64,000 nt of DNA from Rhodocyclaceae bacterium (GCA_028714035.1 JAQTNA010000010.1:28331-92330); one strand, 5' to 3'. Positions 1 through 8,905 are shown, counted from the first letter of the stretch. Notes: generated from the sequence alone by a model not told the origin. Translations and numbers: made by a program.

Positions 1-676
1 CGAGGATTTCCAATACCCGGCCGATGGGCTGGGACTGCTTGTTGGGCTGTTCCAGGATTTCCACCATGACCACCTGGCCCACGCCCGGCTTCTTCTTGCC
101 CTTGGCGGTTTCCGGGGCGATCAGGATGTCCTGGCTGATGCGCCGGTTCTCCGCCGCCACGAACATGACGCCGTGTTCCACGTGCACCCGGCCCACGAGC
201 CGGGTGTTGGCCCGCTCCAGCACCTCCACGATCTTGCCCTCGGGCCGGCCGCGCCGGTCCAGGCCCACGGGGCGCCCCATGGCCCGGTCGCCGTGCAGCA
301 CCTTCGCCATTTCCTTGTTGGACAGGAACATGTCGGGACCACCGTCATCCGGCACCAGGAAGCCGTAGCCGTCCGGATGCCCTTCCACGCGACCGCGCAC
401 CAGGTCGGCCTTGTCCGGGATGAGGAAGTCCTCCCTGCGGTTCCTCAGTATCTGGCCGTCCCGCACCATGGCGCCGAGCCGGCGGGTGAAGGGATCGAAT
501 TCGAAGTCCTGCACGTCCAGGGCCGCCACCAGATCCTGGAACGACATGGGCACCCCCTTGTCCGCCAGCACTTGCAGAACATAGTCCCGGCTAGGCAGGG
601 GAAATTCGTATTTTTGCCGCTCTTCCTCGAAGCGAGGATCGGCGCGGCGAATTTTTGATAGCTTCTTATTTGACAA
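1..676 (-). CDS. rnr: Ribonuclease R, N-terminal part (runs off the left edge)
   Basis: This is the first ~225 codons of an RNase R/VacB 3'-5' exoribonuclease, which degrades structured RNA. The frame reads from IRRADPRFEEERQKYEFPLP through a winged-helix segment (SFQDLVAALD...RLGAMVRDGQIL) into the cold-shock/OB region with GRVEGHPDGYGFLVPD and MAKVLHGDRA. These are typical RNase R sequences. The catalytic RNB domain lies outside the window. I place the start at the TTG at 676-674 because no ATG is in frame upstream and a GAGAG purine run lies 9-13 bases before it. That start codon overlaps the -35 hexamer of the divergent tRNA-Leu promoter. Family assignment is confident; the exact start is less so. 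Confidence 0.9.
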   Translation of the reverse strand, partial: MSNKKLSKIRRADPRFEEERQKYEFPLPSRDYVLQVLADKGVPMSFQDLVAALDVQDFEFDPFTRRLGAMVRDGQILRNRREDFLIPDKADLVRGRVEGHPDGYGFLVPDDGGPDMFLSNKEMAKVLHGDRAMGRPVGLDRRGRPEGKIVEVLERANTRLVGRVHVEHGVMFVAAENRRISQDILIAPETAKGKKKPGVGQVVMVEILEQPNKQSQPIGRVLEIL

Positions 677-697
677 TTCGAGTTTTCTCTCTATAAT
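670..697 (+). promoter_or_regulatory. Sigma-70 promoter of tRNA-Leu
   Basis: A perfect TTGACA (670-675) and a perfect TATAAT (692-697) are separated by 16 bases. The tRNA-Leu starts 18 bases after the -10. The -35 overlaps the TTG start codon proposed for divergent rnr. Confidence 0.9.
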
Positions 698-715
698 GCC
701 GCCCATCACCTGAAT

Positions 716-802
716 GCCCAGATGGCGGAATTGGTAGACGCACTAGGTTCAGGTCCTAGCGGTGGCAACACTGTGGAGGTTCGAGTCCTCTTCTGGGCAC
801 CA
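716..802 (+). tRNA. tRNA-Leu (anticodon CAG)
   Basis: The acceptor arms GCCCAGA and TCTGGGC pair, and CCA is encoded at 800-802. The anticodon stem CTAGG/CCTAG encloses loop TTCAGGT, giving anticodon CAG. A long variable arm (CGGTGGCAACACTG) marks a class II tRNA, and the T-loop reads GGTTCGAGTCC. The tRNA decodes CUG, the main Leu codon in these genes. It is followed by an intrinsic terminator. Confidence 0.97.
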
Positions 803-811
803 CAATACCAA

Positions 812-845
812 GAAACGCCGGTCCAAAAGACCGGCGTTTCTCATT
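812..845 (+). terminator. Intrinsic terminator after tRNA-Leu
   Basis: A perfect 12-bp stem (GAAACGCCGGTC at 812-823, GACCGGCGTTTC at 829-840) with a CAAAA loop is followed by TCATTTC. It lies 9 bases after the tRNA CCA end. Confidence 0.8.
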
Positions 846-995
846 TCTTCCAGGGATTCTTCGGGTTTCTTCCCGCATCGGGCGGCCGCGCAGTGTCGTG
901 GTGGGCGGAACGCACTCTTCCGCTCGAAGTCGGCATCATACCACCCCCGACCGAACGCCCCGGGCAAAGCAAATTTATGCCGGCATGACTCCCGG

Positions 996-3900
996 CTAGC
1001 CCTGCTGCTCACCCGCCACGCTTTCGTCTTCCCGACTCGCCAACACCCGTTCCAGCCCTCGCAGCAGATACTCCAGGGCATCCGCCAGGACCAGGGACCG
1101 GGCCACCGCACCCTCCTCCCCTTCACGCAGGGCCTGCTCCGTGGCCACGGCCTGCTTGGCCAGGGCGCGCGCCATGAGGTTGCCGGCCATGCCCTTGACG
1201 TTGTGCACATGGAACAGCAATTGCTGTGTGTCGTCCAGGGCCGCCGCCGCCCGGATGGCAGCCGGCGTCTCCTTGTGGCTGCCGAATACCAGTTCCAGCA
1301 GCCTGCGCAGGAACCCCTTGCGACTGCGGTAGCGCGACACCAGGGATTCCCAGTCCATGGGTACGTCCGGATCCGGCAGGATCGGCGCATCGTCGGCCAC
1401 GGGGGGAGACGCCGCTTCCTGGTTCGGGAAGGGAACCGCCTCGGCCGGCATGCGGGCATGGGCCAGGATGACGCCGACCAGGTGTTCGCCATCCACCGGC
1501 TTGGGCACGTGTTCCAGCATGCCGGCCTCCAGGCAGCGCTCCCTCTCCCCGGCCATGGCATGGGCGGTCAGACCGATGACCGGCAGCCCGGGCGCCACCT
1601 GGCACACCCGGCGCGCCAGCTCGTAGCCGTCCATCCCGGGCATCTGGATATCGGTGATGAGGATATGGTAGGCGTCGGCCCCGTCCTGCTCCAGACGGTC
1701 CAGGGTCTCCTGCCCCCCCGGCAGACAGACCAGGCGCGCCCCTTCCTGGGTCAACATCTCTTCCAGCAGGTAGCGGTTCACCTCGTTGTCTTCCGCCGCC
1801 AGAACCACGAGGCCGGCCAGACGGGCGCCCGGCCCACGCTCCTTCGTGGGGAAGCGCCGGCGCCGCCCCCGGGGCAACAGATCGCCCTCCGGCTCGATCA
1901 GAGGCAAATGGATCTCGAAGCGGCTGCCCTCGCCCGGTGTGCTGCCGACCCGTATTTCTCCGCCCATCATCTCCACCAGTTTATTGGTAATGGCCAGGCC
2001 CAGCCCGGTACCGCCGAAACGCCGGGTGGTGGACCCATCGGCCTGTTCGAAGGGTTCGAACAGCCGTTGCAGTTGTTCCGGCTTCATGCCGACGCCGCTA
2101 TCCGCCACCGCCATGATCAGACTATCGCCCTCCCGCGCCAGGGACAGGGTGATCCGCCCGTTCTCGGTGAACTTCACCGCATTGGACAGGAGGTTCGCCA
2201 GTATCTGGGAAAGGCGCAGATCATCGCCCTTGATGCGGGCCGGCAAATTCAGCCCCTCCTCCACGGAGAAGGCCAGGCCCTTGCCCCGTGCCGCATCCGC
2301 CACCAGGTCGGCCACCCGGTCCACCAAAGCCCCCACATCCACGGCCGTCTGTTCCAGGACGAGCTTGCCGGCCTCGATCTTGGAGAAGTCCAGCACATCG
2401 TTCAGGATACCCAGGAGCAACTGGCCCGAGGAAAGGATGCGGTTGAAGGTATCCCGGGCCTTGTTCAGATCGTTGGCGCGCTGCCCGACCTGGGCGAAGC
2501 CCAGCACGGCGTTCAAGGGCGTGCGTATCTCGTGGCTCATGTTGGCCAGGAATTCCCCCTTGACCATGGACAGGCGTTCCGCCTCCAGGCGCGCGGTCTG
2601 GAGTTCCGCCGTGCGCGCCGCGACCGTTTCCTCCAGGAGCGCCTGGTGCGCCTCCAGTTCCTGCTGCGCCAGGCGTATCTCCGTGATGTCCTGGGTCATG
2701 CCCAGCGCCCGTTCCGCCTTGCCCTGGGGGTCGAATTCCAGGGTGGCCTTGTCGTGCACCCAGCGCGTCGCCCCGTTGAAAATGATGCGATATTCCACAT
2801 CGTAGGGCGCCTCCTTGTTCATCGCCGCCTCCCAGGCCCGCCACAGGCGCGGCCTGTCATCGGGCTCGACGATGGCCAGGAACGCGTCCCAGGGCACGGG
2901 CGTGCAGGGCAGGCCGTTGATCCGGCTCGCCTCGGGAGAATTGAGGCTGCTTCCCTGCTTCAGGTCCGCGACCCATCCGCCCACCCGGGCCATGGCCTGG
3001 GTACGTTCCAGTGCTCGCCGGCTCTCTCTCAGGGCCGCCTCCGAACGCTTGCGCTCCGTGATGTCGGCGAAGGTCACCACCACGCCGACGATGGCACCGC
3101 CGTCCTTGAGCGGCGAAGAAGTATATTCCACGGGCAGGGACGAACCGTCCTTGCGGAAGAACATCCCTTCTTCGGAACGCACGATGCCATCCTGCCCGGT
3201 ATGGCGTATGGGACAGTTCTCCTCCAGAAAAAGTCTTCCATCCGGGTAATGGTGGTGGCAAAGCCCATGCAGGTTCTTGCCGACCACCTCGCCCCGGCCG
3301 TAGCCGAGCATATCCAGGGCCGAGGCATTGACGAAGGTGACGCATCCCCGGGCATCCACGCCGTACACGCCTTCGCCCAGGCTGGCCAGCAACTGGGAAC
3401 GTTCCCGCGACACCTTGACCACCACGCGCCGTTCGTGGATGAGGCGCCAGATGAGCAGGCCCGCGGTCGCCACCAGCACCGCCAGGATGGAAATGATCAG
3501 GATGGCGTATTTCTCCGCCACGTCCCGCAGGTTGAACTGTCCGGACAACCCCGGATGGATGCGCAGGCGCAGCATGAGCGCCTCCACCGAACTGTAGTCC
3601 TCCGGCGGCGCGAAGCCGTAATAGCCGCCGCGCCGCGCCGCATCGGATTCCGGCGCGAGCTTGAGCAGCGCCTGGGTCACCGCCTTGACCAGGGGCGTAG
3701 GCGTTCCGGGCATCGCCACCAGCGGCCATTCCGGATAAAGCTGGGTGGAACACAGCAGGGGAAACTGCTCCAGCCTCTGGCTGTGCAAAACCTTGACGCC
3801 ATCGAGAGAAATCTTTCCTTCCCGCGCCATGGCTTCCAAGACCCCGGTGCGCACCAGGGCCGCGTCCACCCGGCCCGCCAACAACTCCTGAACGGCCCGG

Positions 3901-4547
3901 TCGTGGGGCATGCCGGTAAATACCATGCGCACGTCGCCGGCTTTCAGATCCACCCCGTTCTGCAAGAGGAGCCAGCGCTGCATCAGGTAGCCACCGAACG
4001 ACGACTCGTCCACGGCGGCCACCGTCTTGCCCTTCAGATCCGTCAGGGCATTGATGTCGGCCCGGCCGGAGCGGGTCAGGATCACCCCCCCGAACTGGCT
4101 CAGCGCGTGGCCTTCCGCCTGGGGCATGAGAGTGGCCACCGCCGCGAGCCGGAATTCGCCGCGCAGGGCGACATAACGTTCCGGGTTGAGCAGCAGGAAG
4201 TCCACCTGCCCGTGTACCATCGCCTCGGACATCTGGGGGAAGTAGAGCGGGACGACTTCAAAGCGGTAACCCGGAACCTGTTCTTCCAGGTAGGCCATGG
4301 TACGAAACCACTGCTCGTGGGTCTGTTCCAGGGAACGGTATGCCAGCACGCCGATGCGCACCGTATTCCCGGCCTCCGCCAGGGCCGAGCCCAGCAGGAG
4401 AAAAAAAAGCAGCAACCAGGAGAACGCCTGGCGCCCGGCTCGGGCCTCGTACCGCCGCCTCGTCAAACCTTTCCCGATAAACGCGTGTACCACGTTGCGA
4501 TCCTTGAAGAACCAGTTTGAAACGCCGGGGCGTTTGGTTTGTCGCAA
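996..4547 (-). CDS. PhnD-type sensor hybrid histidine kinase with REC and HPt
   Basis: A 1183-residue membrane phosphorelay kinase. In order: signal/anchor at ~41-58; periplasmic PhnD-like binding domain (~62-340); TM helix ~347-369; PAS ~385-500, with a CHHHYPDG stretch; second PAS ~520-635; coiled coil; HisKA with phospho-His672 in SHEIRTPLN; HATPase with GGTGLGLAI; receiver with Asp966 in TDIQMPGMDG; and C-terminal HPt with His1115 in HNVKGMAGN. The PhnD fold usually binds phosphonate, phosphate or similar oxyanions, but the ligand here is unknown. Its TTG start lies 3 bases after the stop of the upstream GGDEF gene (4551), so the two probably share an operon. The exact start is uncertain. 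A paralogue lies at 36.5-39.5 kb, without HPt. Confidence 0.9.
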   Translation of the reverse strand: MRQTKRPGVSNWFFKDRNVVHAFIGKGLTRRRYEARAGRQAFSWLLLFFLLLGSALAEAGNTVRIGVLAYRSLEQTHEQWFRTMAYLEEQVPGYRFEVVPLYFPQMSEAMVHGQVDFLLLNPERYVALRGEFRLAAVATLMPQAEGHALSQFGGVILTRSGRADINALTDLKGKTVAAVDESSFGGYLMQRWLLLQNGVDLKAGDVRMVFTGMPHDRAVQELLAGRVDAALVRTGVLEAMAREGKISLDGVKVLHSQRLEQFPLLCSTQLYPEWPLVAMPGTPTPLVKAVTQALLKLAPESDAARRGGYYGFAPPEDYSSVEALMLRLRIHPGLSGQFNLRDVAEKYAILIISILAVLVATAGLLIWRLIHERRVVVKVSRERSQLLASLGEGVYGVDARGCVTFVNASALDMLGYGRGEVVGKNLHGLCHHHYPDGRLFLEENCPIRHTGQDGIVRSEEGMFFRKDGSSLPVEYTSSPLKDGGAIVGVVVTFADITERKRSEAALRESRRALERTQAMARVGGWVADLKQGSSLNSPEASRINGLPCTPVPWDAFLAIVEPDDRPRLWRAWEAAMNKEAPYDVEYRIIFNGATRWVHDKATLEFDPQGKAERALGMTQDITEIRLAQQELEAHQALLEETVAARTAELQTARLEAERLSMVKGEFLANMSHEIRTPLNAVLGFAQVGQRANDLNKARDTFNRILSSGQLLLGILNDVLDFSKIEAGKLVLEQTAVDVGALVDRVADLVADAARGKGLAFSVEEGLNLPARIKGDDLRLSQILANLLSNAVKFTENGRITLSLAREGDSLIMAVADSGVGMKPEQLQRLFEPFEQADGSTTRRFGGTGLGLAITNKLVEMMGGEIRVGSTPGEGSRFEIHLPLIEPEGDLLPRGRRRRFPTKERGPGARLAGLVVLAAEDNEVNRYLLEEMLTQEGARLVCLPGGQETLDRLEQDGADAYHILITDIQMPGMDGYELARRVCQVAPGLPVIGLTAHAMAGERERCLEAGMLEHVPKPVDGEHLVGVILAHARMPAEAVPFPNQEAASPPVADDAPILPDPDVPMDWESLVSRYRSRKGFLRRLLELVFGSHKETPAAIRAAAALDDTQQLLFHVHNVKGMAGNLMARALAKQAVATEQALREGEEGAVARSLVLADALEYLLRGLERVLASREDESVAGEQQG

Positions 4548-4550
4548 ATT

Positions 4551-5549
4551 TCAGGGCAGTCCTTCGGCCATCCGTGCCGCTTCCGCCACCACGCGGTTGC
4601 GCCCGCCGCTCTTGGCCCGGCCCAGGGCCTGCTCGGCCGAGCGCAACAGGATTTCCGGGCTGTCCTCTATCCAGGGCACGACGGACGTGGCCCCCAGACT
4701 CAGGCTCACCCGCCCGGATCCCGCCATGCGCGGCAGCCCCAGTTCAAGCACCGCGACCCGGATGCGTTCCGCCACCGCCTGGGCTCCGTTCAGATCCACA
4801 TGGGGCAGAATCACCGCAAACTCTTCGCCGCCGTAACGCGCCGCCAGGTCTCCCGGACGCCGCGCCTCCATGCGCAGGACATCGGCCACCGCCTTCAGGC
4901 ACTCGTCGCCCTGGGCGCGGCCGAGATGTTCGTTGTATTCGGCGAAGAGGTCAATGTCAGCCATTATGAATGAAAGCGGGTGGCCGTGGCGGACCGCCCG
5001 GTTCCATTCCGCCTTCATCACCTCGTCCAGGGCGTTGCGGCTCGCCAGGCCGGTGAGGCTGTCCTTGGAGGCCAGGAGCAGCAACTGCCGCTCCACCTCC
5101 TTCTGGGCCGTCAGGTCGCTCAGCGTCTCCAGGGCCGCCAGCAGCCGACCCTTGCCGTCCAGGATGGGGCTGGCGTCCCGCACCAGGTACAGGCTTCCCT
5201 CCATGTGGGGCAGGGAAACCCAGCCCTCGTCGCGAAAGCCCCGATCCATCCGGGTTCCCGCAGCGCCCGCGTCATCGAACACCAGCAGTTCGCCGGTTTC
5301 ATCCTTGTGCCCCGCCACGACCAGGTCGGCGAGACAGGGCTTCTTGGGATCGCCAAAGGCTCGGCCATGGTCCCGGGTGCCCAGCACCTCCGCCGCCCGA
5401 ACGCCCGTCAGCCTTTCGCAGGCCCGGTTCCAGATCAGCACCCGTCCCTGCGCATCCAGCACGAAGCCGGCCAGGGCCTGGTGCTCCATCAAGGCTGCGG
5501 CAAAATCCAGAGTCCCCTTCGCCAAGCCGCCATTCTTCCCGGAATCCAT
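4551..5549 (-). CDS. PAS-GGDEF diguanylate cyclase
   Basis: A 332-residue soluble protein predicted to make c-di-GMP. An N-terminal PAS domain (ALAGFVLDAQGRVLIWNRACERLTG) is followed by a short PAC-type linker and a GGDEF domain. The active-site signature is GGEEF, which is catalytically competent. The product-inhibition I-site RPGD sits exactly five residues before it. I start at the ATG at 5549 (MDSGKN) because GGGAGAGAA precedes it; the frame is open 12 codons further. It lies just upstream of the PhnD hybrid kinase, suggesting that ligand sensing and c-di-GMP output are co-expressed. Confidence 0.9.
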   Translation of the reverse strand: MDSGKNGGLAKGTLDFAAALMEHQALAGFVLDAQGRVLIWNRACERLTGVRAAEVLGTRDHGRAFGDPKKPCLADLVVAGHKDETGELLVFDDAGAAGTRMDRGFRDEGWVSLPHMEGSLYLVRDASPILDGKGRLLAALETLSDLTAQKEVERQLLLLASKDSLTGLASRNALDEVMKAEWNRAVRHGHPLSFIMADIDLFAEYNEHLGRAQGDECLKAVADVLRMEARRPGDLAARYGGEEFAVILPHVDLNGAQAVAERIRVAVLELGLPRMAGSGRVSLSLGATSVVPWIEDSPEILLRSAEQALGRAKSGGRNRVVAEAARMAEGLP

Positions 5550-5747
5550 GAGCGTTCTCTCCCTCTCGCCTCGGCACCATGCCACGCTTCAAGCCTTAAC
5601 GGCATGAGCCCCCGGGTCTGAAGCGACTTGTGTACGGGCGCCTCCCTTGATGCGACAGGATGACGCAGGGGCACCCGGGGGGCGTTTGCTAGAATGCCGG
5701 TCGTCCCGCCGATGTGACCTGTCGGCCCGTTCCTCGGCACCCGCCCC

Positions 5748-7142
5748 ATGCCCATGATTTTCCCGCCCAGCCCCGCCTTGCCCGCCGGCCACCTGCCCCG
5801 GCTGGTCAACCTGCGCTGGCTGGAAGTCGCCAGCCAGTTCCTGGTGCTGGGCATTGCCCGGCTCGGACTGGGCATGGACCTGCCGGTGGCGGCCATGGCC
5901 GGCGTCACCCTGTCCCTGGCGGGCGCCAATGCTCTCACCTGGCTGCGGCTGCGCAGCCACTGGCCGGTCACCGATACGGAACTTTTCAGCCAGTTGTGCG
6001 CCGACGTACTGGCCCTCGCCACCCTCCTCTACCTCTCCGGAGGCTCGGCCAATCCTTTCGTCTCCCTCCTGCTCCTGCCGCTGACCATCGCCGCCACCAC
6101 CCTGGCGCCACGGCTGGCCTGGGCCATGGCGGCACTCACGGTCGCCACCTACACCCTCCTGCTGTTTCACAGCCTGCCCCTGCCCGAACCCAGCATCCAG
6201 TTGCCGCTGGTGCAGCGGCTGGTGGTGGGCGATGCACTGCCCCCGGACGCCTGCCACGTGGAACCGCCGGCCGGCAGCCACGGGGGCCACAACTCGCCCT
6301 CGACTGCCGGAACCAGCGGCAACGCCACCGGCTTCGCCCTGCACGTCCTGGGCATGTGGTTCAATTTCCTGGTGAGCGGCCTGGTGGTCGCCTTCTTCCT
6401 CACGCGCATGGCGGCCACCCTCCGGGACAGGGAAAGGGAACTGGCCGCGGCGCGGGAAAAGGCCCTGCGCCACGAGCAGATACTGGCCCTGGGCACCCTG
6501 GCCGCGGGTGCCGCGCACCAGTTGGGCACCCCCCTGTCCACCCTGGCCGTGGTACTGCGGGAAATGGAACTGGAGCATGGCGCCGACGATCCCCGGTTGG
6601 CAGAAGACCTGGCCCTGGCCCGGCAGCAGGTGGGACGTTGCAAGGGCATCCTGTCCGACATCCTGGCGGACGCGGGCCACCACCGCAGCGAGGGCGGCGA
6701 AGCGGTGGACGTGGAAAGCTTCCTGCGCTCCATGGTGGAGGACTGGCGCCTCCTGCGCCCCGGCGTGAAGTTGAGGCTGGACATGGACGGGCCACGCCCC
6801 GCCCCCAGCCTGATGACGGACCGCACCCTGGGGCATGCCCTGCTCAATCTCCTCGACAACGCCGCCGACGCCTCACCCGAGCTTGAAGTGGAACTGCGTG
6901 TACGCTGGCAGGCCGCCTCCTGCGTGCTGGAAATCCTGGATCGGGGTGCCGGCTTCACCTCCACGCCCCAGCCGGGCCGCCCTTTCCTGTCCACCAAGGC
7001 CGACAAGGGCGGGCTGGGCATAGGCCTGTTCCTTTCCAACGCCACCCTGGAACGTTTCGGCGGCAAGGTGGAACTGTTCAACCGCGAAGGTGGCGGCGCC
7101 TGTACCCGCGTTACCCTGCCGCTAAGGATTTCCGAGACCTGA
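5748..7142 (+). CDS. regB: RegB/PrrB-type redox sensor histidine kinase
   Basis: A 464-residue membrane kinase controlling the shift between aerobic and anaerobic metabolism. An N-terminal multi-helix membrane domain carries the RegB quinone-site motif GGSANPF. A His-containing hydrophilic loop (~residues 160-200) is followed by the last TM helix. The H-box is AAGAAHQLGTPLS. A cysteine 41 residues after the phospho-His (GRCKGIL) is close to the spacing of the redox-active Cys of Rhodobacter RegB (His225/Cys265). The HATPase ends with the glycine-rich GGLGIGLFLSNA. The cognate regulator follows after a REP-like repeat. The start could be 5748 or the in-frame ATG at 5754. Confidence 0.92.
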   Translation: MPMIFPPSPALPAGHLPRLVNLRWLEVASQFLVLGIARLGLGMDLPVAAMAGVTLSLAGANALTWLRLRSHWPVTDTELFSQLCADVLALATLLYLSGGSANPFVSLLLLPLTIAATTLAPRLAWAMAALTVATYTLLLFHSLPLPEPSIQLPLVQRLVVGDALPPDACHVEPPAGSHGGHNSPSTAGTSGNATGFALHVLGMWFNFLVSGLVVAFFLTRMAATLRDRERELAAAREKALRHEQILALGTLAAGAAHQLGTPLSTLAVVLREMELEHGADDPRLAEDLALARQQVGRCKGILSDILADAGHHRSEGGEAVDVESFLRSMVEDWRLLRPGVKLRLDMDGPRPAPSLMTDRTLGHALLNLLDNAADASPELEVELRVRWQAASCVLEILDRGAGFTSTPQPGRPFLSTKADKGGLGIGLFLSNATLERFGGKVELFNREGGGACTRVTLPLRISET

Positions 7143-7153
7143 GAAGCTTGCGC

Positions 7154-7232
7154 GTAGGTCGGGCGTAGGTGGGGCTTCAGCCCGACACCTAAAGCCACCC
7201 GCCTTCCCCTGTCGGGTTGAAACCCGACCTGC
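7154..7232. repeat. REP-like palindromic repeat, copy 1 (regB-regA gap)
   Basis: Two facing hairpin units, GGGGCTTCAGCCCGAC and GTCGGGTTGAAACCCGAC, bounded by GTAGGTCGGG and GACCTGCC. This is one of four copies of the same family (others at 13071, 17790 and 43178). It separates two genes that usually form one operon, so it could tune regA expression by RNA folding. Confidence 0.8.
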
Positions 7233-7255
7233 CAGACTTGAATTCGACATCAGAC

Positions 7256-7801
7256 ATGCTACCCGACTCAGACCGCCCCTCCCTGCTCCTGGTGGATGAC
7301 GACCCCGTCTTCCGTTCCGTCCTGGCACGGGCGCTCACCCGGCGCGGCTACGCCGTGGCCAGCGCCTGCGACGTGGCCGAGGCCCTGGAGATGGCCACGG
7401 CCCAGCCCCCCGAATATGCCGTGCTGGACCTGAAGATGCCCGGCGAGAGCGGCCTGGTGCTGATCGAACGGCTCATGGAGCTGGATCCCGGCACGCGCAT
7501 CGTCATGCTGACCGGCTACGCCAGCATCGCCACCGCCGTGGAAGCCATCAAGCTGGGCGCCACCCACTACCTGGCCAAGCCCGCAGACGCCGACGAGATC
7601 GTGGCCGCCCTGGACCGCATCGAGGGCGACGCCTCCACCCCGGTCTCCGATTCGCCCCTGACGGTGGACCGGCTGGAGTGGGAGCACATCCAGAAGGTGC
7701 TGGCCGAGAACCAGGGCAACATCTCCGCCACCGCCCGCGCCCTGAAGATGCACCGCCGCACCCTGCAAAGAAAGCTGTCCAAGCGACCGGTCAGGGAGTG
7801 A
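7256..7801 (+). CDS. regA: RegA/PrrA/ActR redox response regulator
   Basis: A 181-residue partner of RegB. The receiver has the acidic pair in LLVDDDPVF, the phospho-acceptor Asp in VLDLKMPGESG, Thr in MLTGYAS and Lys in LAKPAD. The C-terminus is a Fis-type helix-turn-helix (GNISATARALKMHRRTLQRK) ending in SKRPVRE, nearly invariant in RegA proteins. I choose the ATG at 7256. An in-frame TTG at 7217 lies inside the REP-like repeat and would add 13 residues of no family resemblance. No strong Shine-Dalgarno is visible. Confidence 0.93.
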   Translation: MLPDSDRPSLLLVDDDPVFRSVLARALTRRGYAVASACDVAEALEMATAQPPEYAVLDLKMPGESGLVLIERLMELDPGTRIVMLTGYASIATAVEAIKLGATHYLAKPADADEIVAALDRIEGDASTPVSDSPLTVDRLEWEHIQKVLAENQGNISATARALKMHRRTLQRKLSKRPVRE

Positions 7802-7866
7802 TGGATAAGGAAAATTTAAGAATTGAAGCGTACTGTCCGGGGGCATACCACCACAAGGAGACCCAC

Positions 7867-8202
7867 ATGAACACCTCTCTGAAAATTCGTCTTCTTTCCC
7901 TGGCGCTGGCATCCCTCGCCGCGCTCCCGGCAGTGGCGGCGGATGGCACCCCACCTCCCGCTCCGGCGGCCACGGTCTATGGCTCCCAGCTCATGACGCC
8001 CCAGGAGCGCCGGGCCTACCGCATGAAGATGCGCACGGCCAAGACCCCGGAAGAACGGGCCCGGATTCGTGCCGAGCACCACTCGGCCATGCAGGCCCGC
8101 GCCCGGGAGAAGGGGCTGAGCCTGCCCGACATGCCACCTGCGGGCGGCGCCGGCATGGGTCCGGGGGGCGGCATGGGCCGCAACGCCCCGCCGGCGCAGT
8201 AA
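7867..8202 (+). CDS. Small secreted/periplasmic protein upstream of a two-component system
   Basis: A 111-residue protein with a clear signal peptide (MNTSLKIRLLSLALASLAALPAVAAD, cleavage after AVA). A short charged helical domain rich in Arg, Glu and Met (MTPQERRAYRMKMRTAKTPEE) is followed by a Gly/Met/Pro-rich tail. A good ribosome site (AAGGAG) precedes the ATG. It resembles small envelope proteins that precede OmpR-type regulators in betaproteobacteria. By position it may be an accessory or target of the system at 8249-10278. I do not recognise a named family; a Spy/CpxP-like role is only a guess. Confidence 0.8.
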   Translation: MNTSLKIRLLSLALASLAALPAVAADGTPPPAPAATVYGSQLMTPQERRAYRMKMRTAKTPEERARIRAEHHSAMQARAREKGLSLPDMPPAGGAGMGPGGGMGRNAPPAQ

Positions 8203-8248
8203 CATCACCGGTTTACTAACAGACCGTCAGCCGCCGAGGGCACGAACC

Positions 8249-8905
8249 ATGCGTCTATTGCTGGTGGAAGATGATCCCGTCCTGGGGGACGGCCTGGCCA
8301 CGGGCCTATCCCAGGCAGGGTTCACGGTGGACTGGATGCAGGATGGTGCCCAGGGCGAGGCGGCCCTGGCCGCGGAGGATTTCGACTGCATGGTGCTGGA
8401 CCTGGGTCTGCCCCGCCTGGACGGCCTGACCCTGCTGAGAAGGGCGCGCAGCACGGGCAACCAGGTGCCGGTGCTGATCCTCACGGCAAGGGACGCCACG
8501 GCGGACAAGATCGCCGGCCTGGACGGCGGCGCCGACGATTACCTGGTGAAGCCCGTGGACCTGGACGAGTTGGCGGCGCGCATCCGGGCACTCACCCGGC
8601 GGGCTCACGGCCGGGCCACGCCCGTGCTGGAACACGGCGCCCTGCGCCTGGACCCCGCCGCCCACCGCCTGACCCGCAACGGCGAAGAAATTCCCCTGTC
8701 ATCCCGGGAGTTCGCCATCCTGCATCATCTGCTGGCAAACGCCGGCCGCGTGGTCACCCGCGCCCAACTGGAACAGGCGCTGTACGGCTGGCAGACGGAA
8801 GTGGACAGCAACGCCGTGGAGGTCCATATCCATCACCTGCGCAAGAAGCTCGGCAGTGAGGTGATCCGTACCCTGCGCGGCGTCGGCTACCTGGTGTCGA
8901 AATGA
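8249..8905 (+). CDS. OmpR-family response regulator (QseB/PmrA-like)
   Basis: A 218-residue regulator. The receiver has DD in LLVEDDPVL, the phospho-acceptor Asp in VLDLGLPRLDG, Thr in ILTARDA and Lys in DDYLVKPVDLDEL. The C-terminal winged helix ends with VEVHIHHLRKKLG and IRTLRGVGYLVSK, typical of the QseB/PmrA/BasR branch. GAGGG precedes the ATG. Its stop overlaps the sensor start (ATGA at 8902), so the pair is translationally coupled. The neighbouring cation ATPase and GDT1-family exporter suggest a metal-responsive regulon; this is inferred from context only. Confidence 0.92.
   Translation: MRLLLVEDDPVLGDGLATGLSQAGFTVDWMQDGAQGEAALAAEDFDCMVLDLGLPRLDGLTLLRRARSTGNQVPVLILTARDATADKIAGLDGGADDYLVKPVDLDELAARIRALTRRAHGRATPVLEHGALRLDPAAHRLTRNGEEIPLSSREFAILHHLLANAGRVVTRAQLEQALYGWQTEVDSNAVEVHIHHLRKKLGSEVIRTLRGVGYLVSK

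Noticed and set aside
762..4520. A 1252-codon plus-strand ORF opposite the first hybrid kinase
   Set aside because: It is a GC-driven mirror frame, very rich in His, Gln, Arg and Pro with no domain pattern, while the opposite strand encodes a complete kinase with all catalytic motifs.
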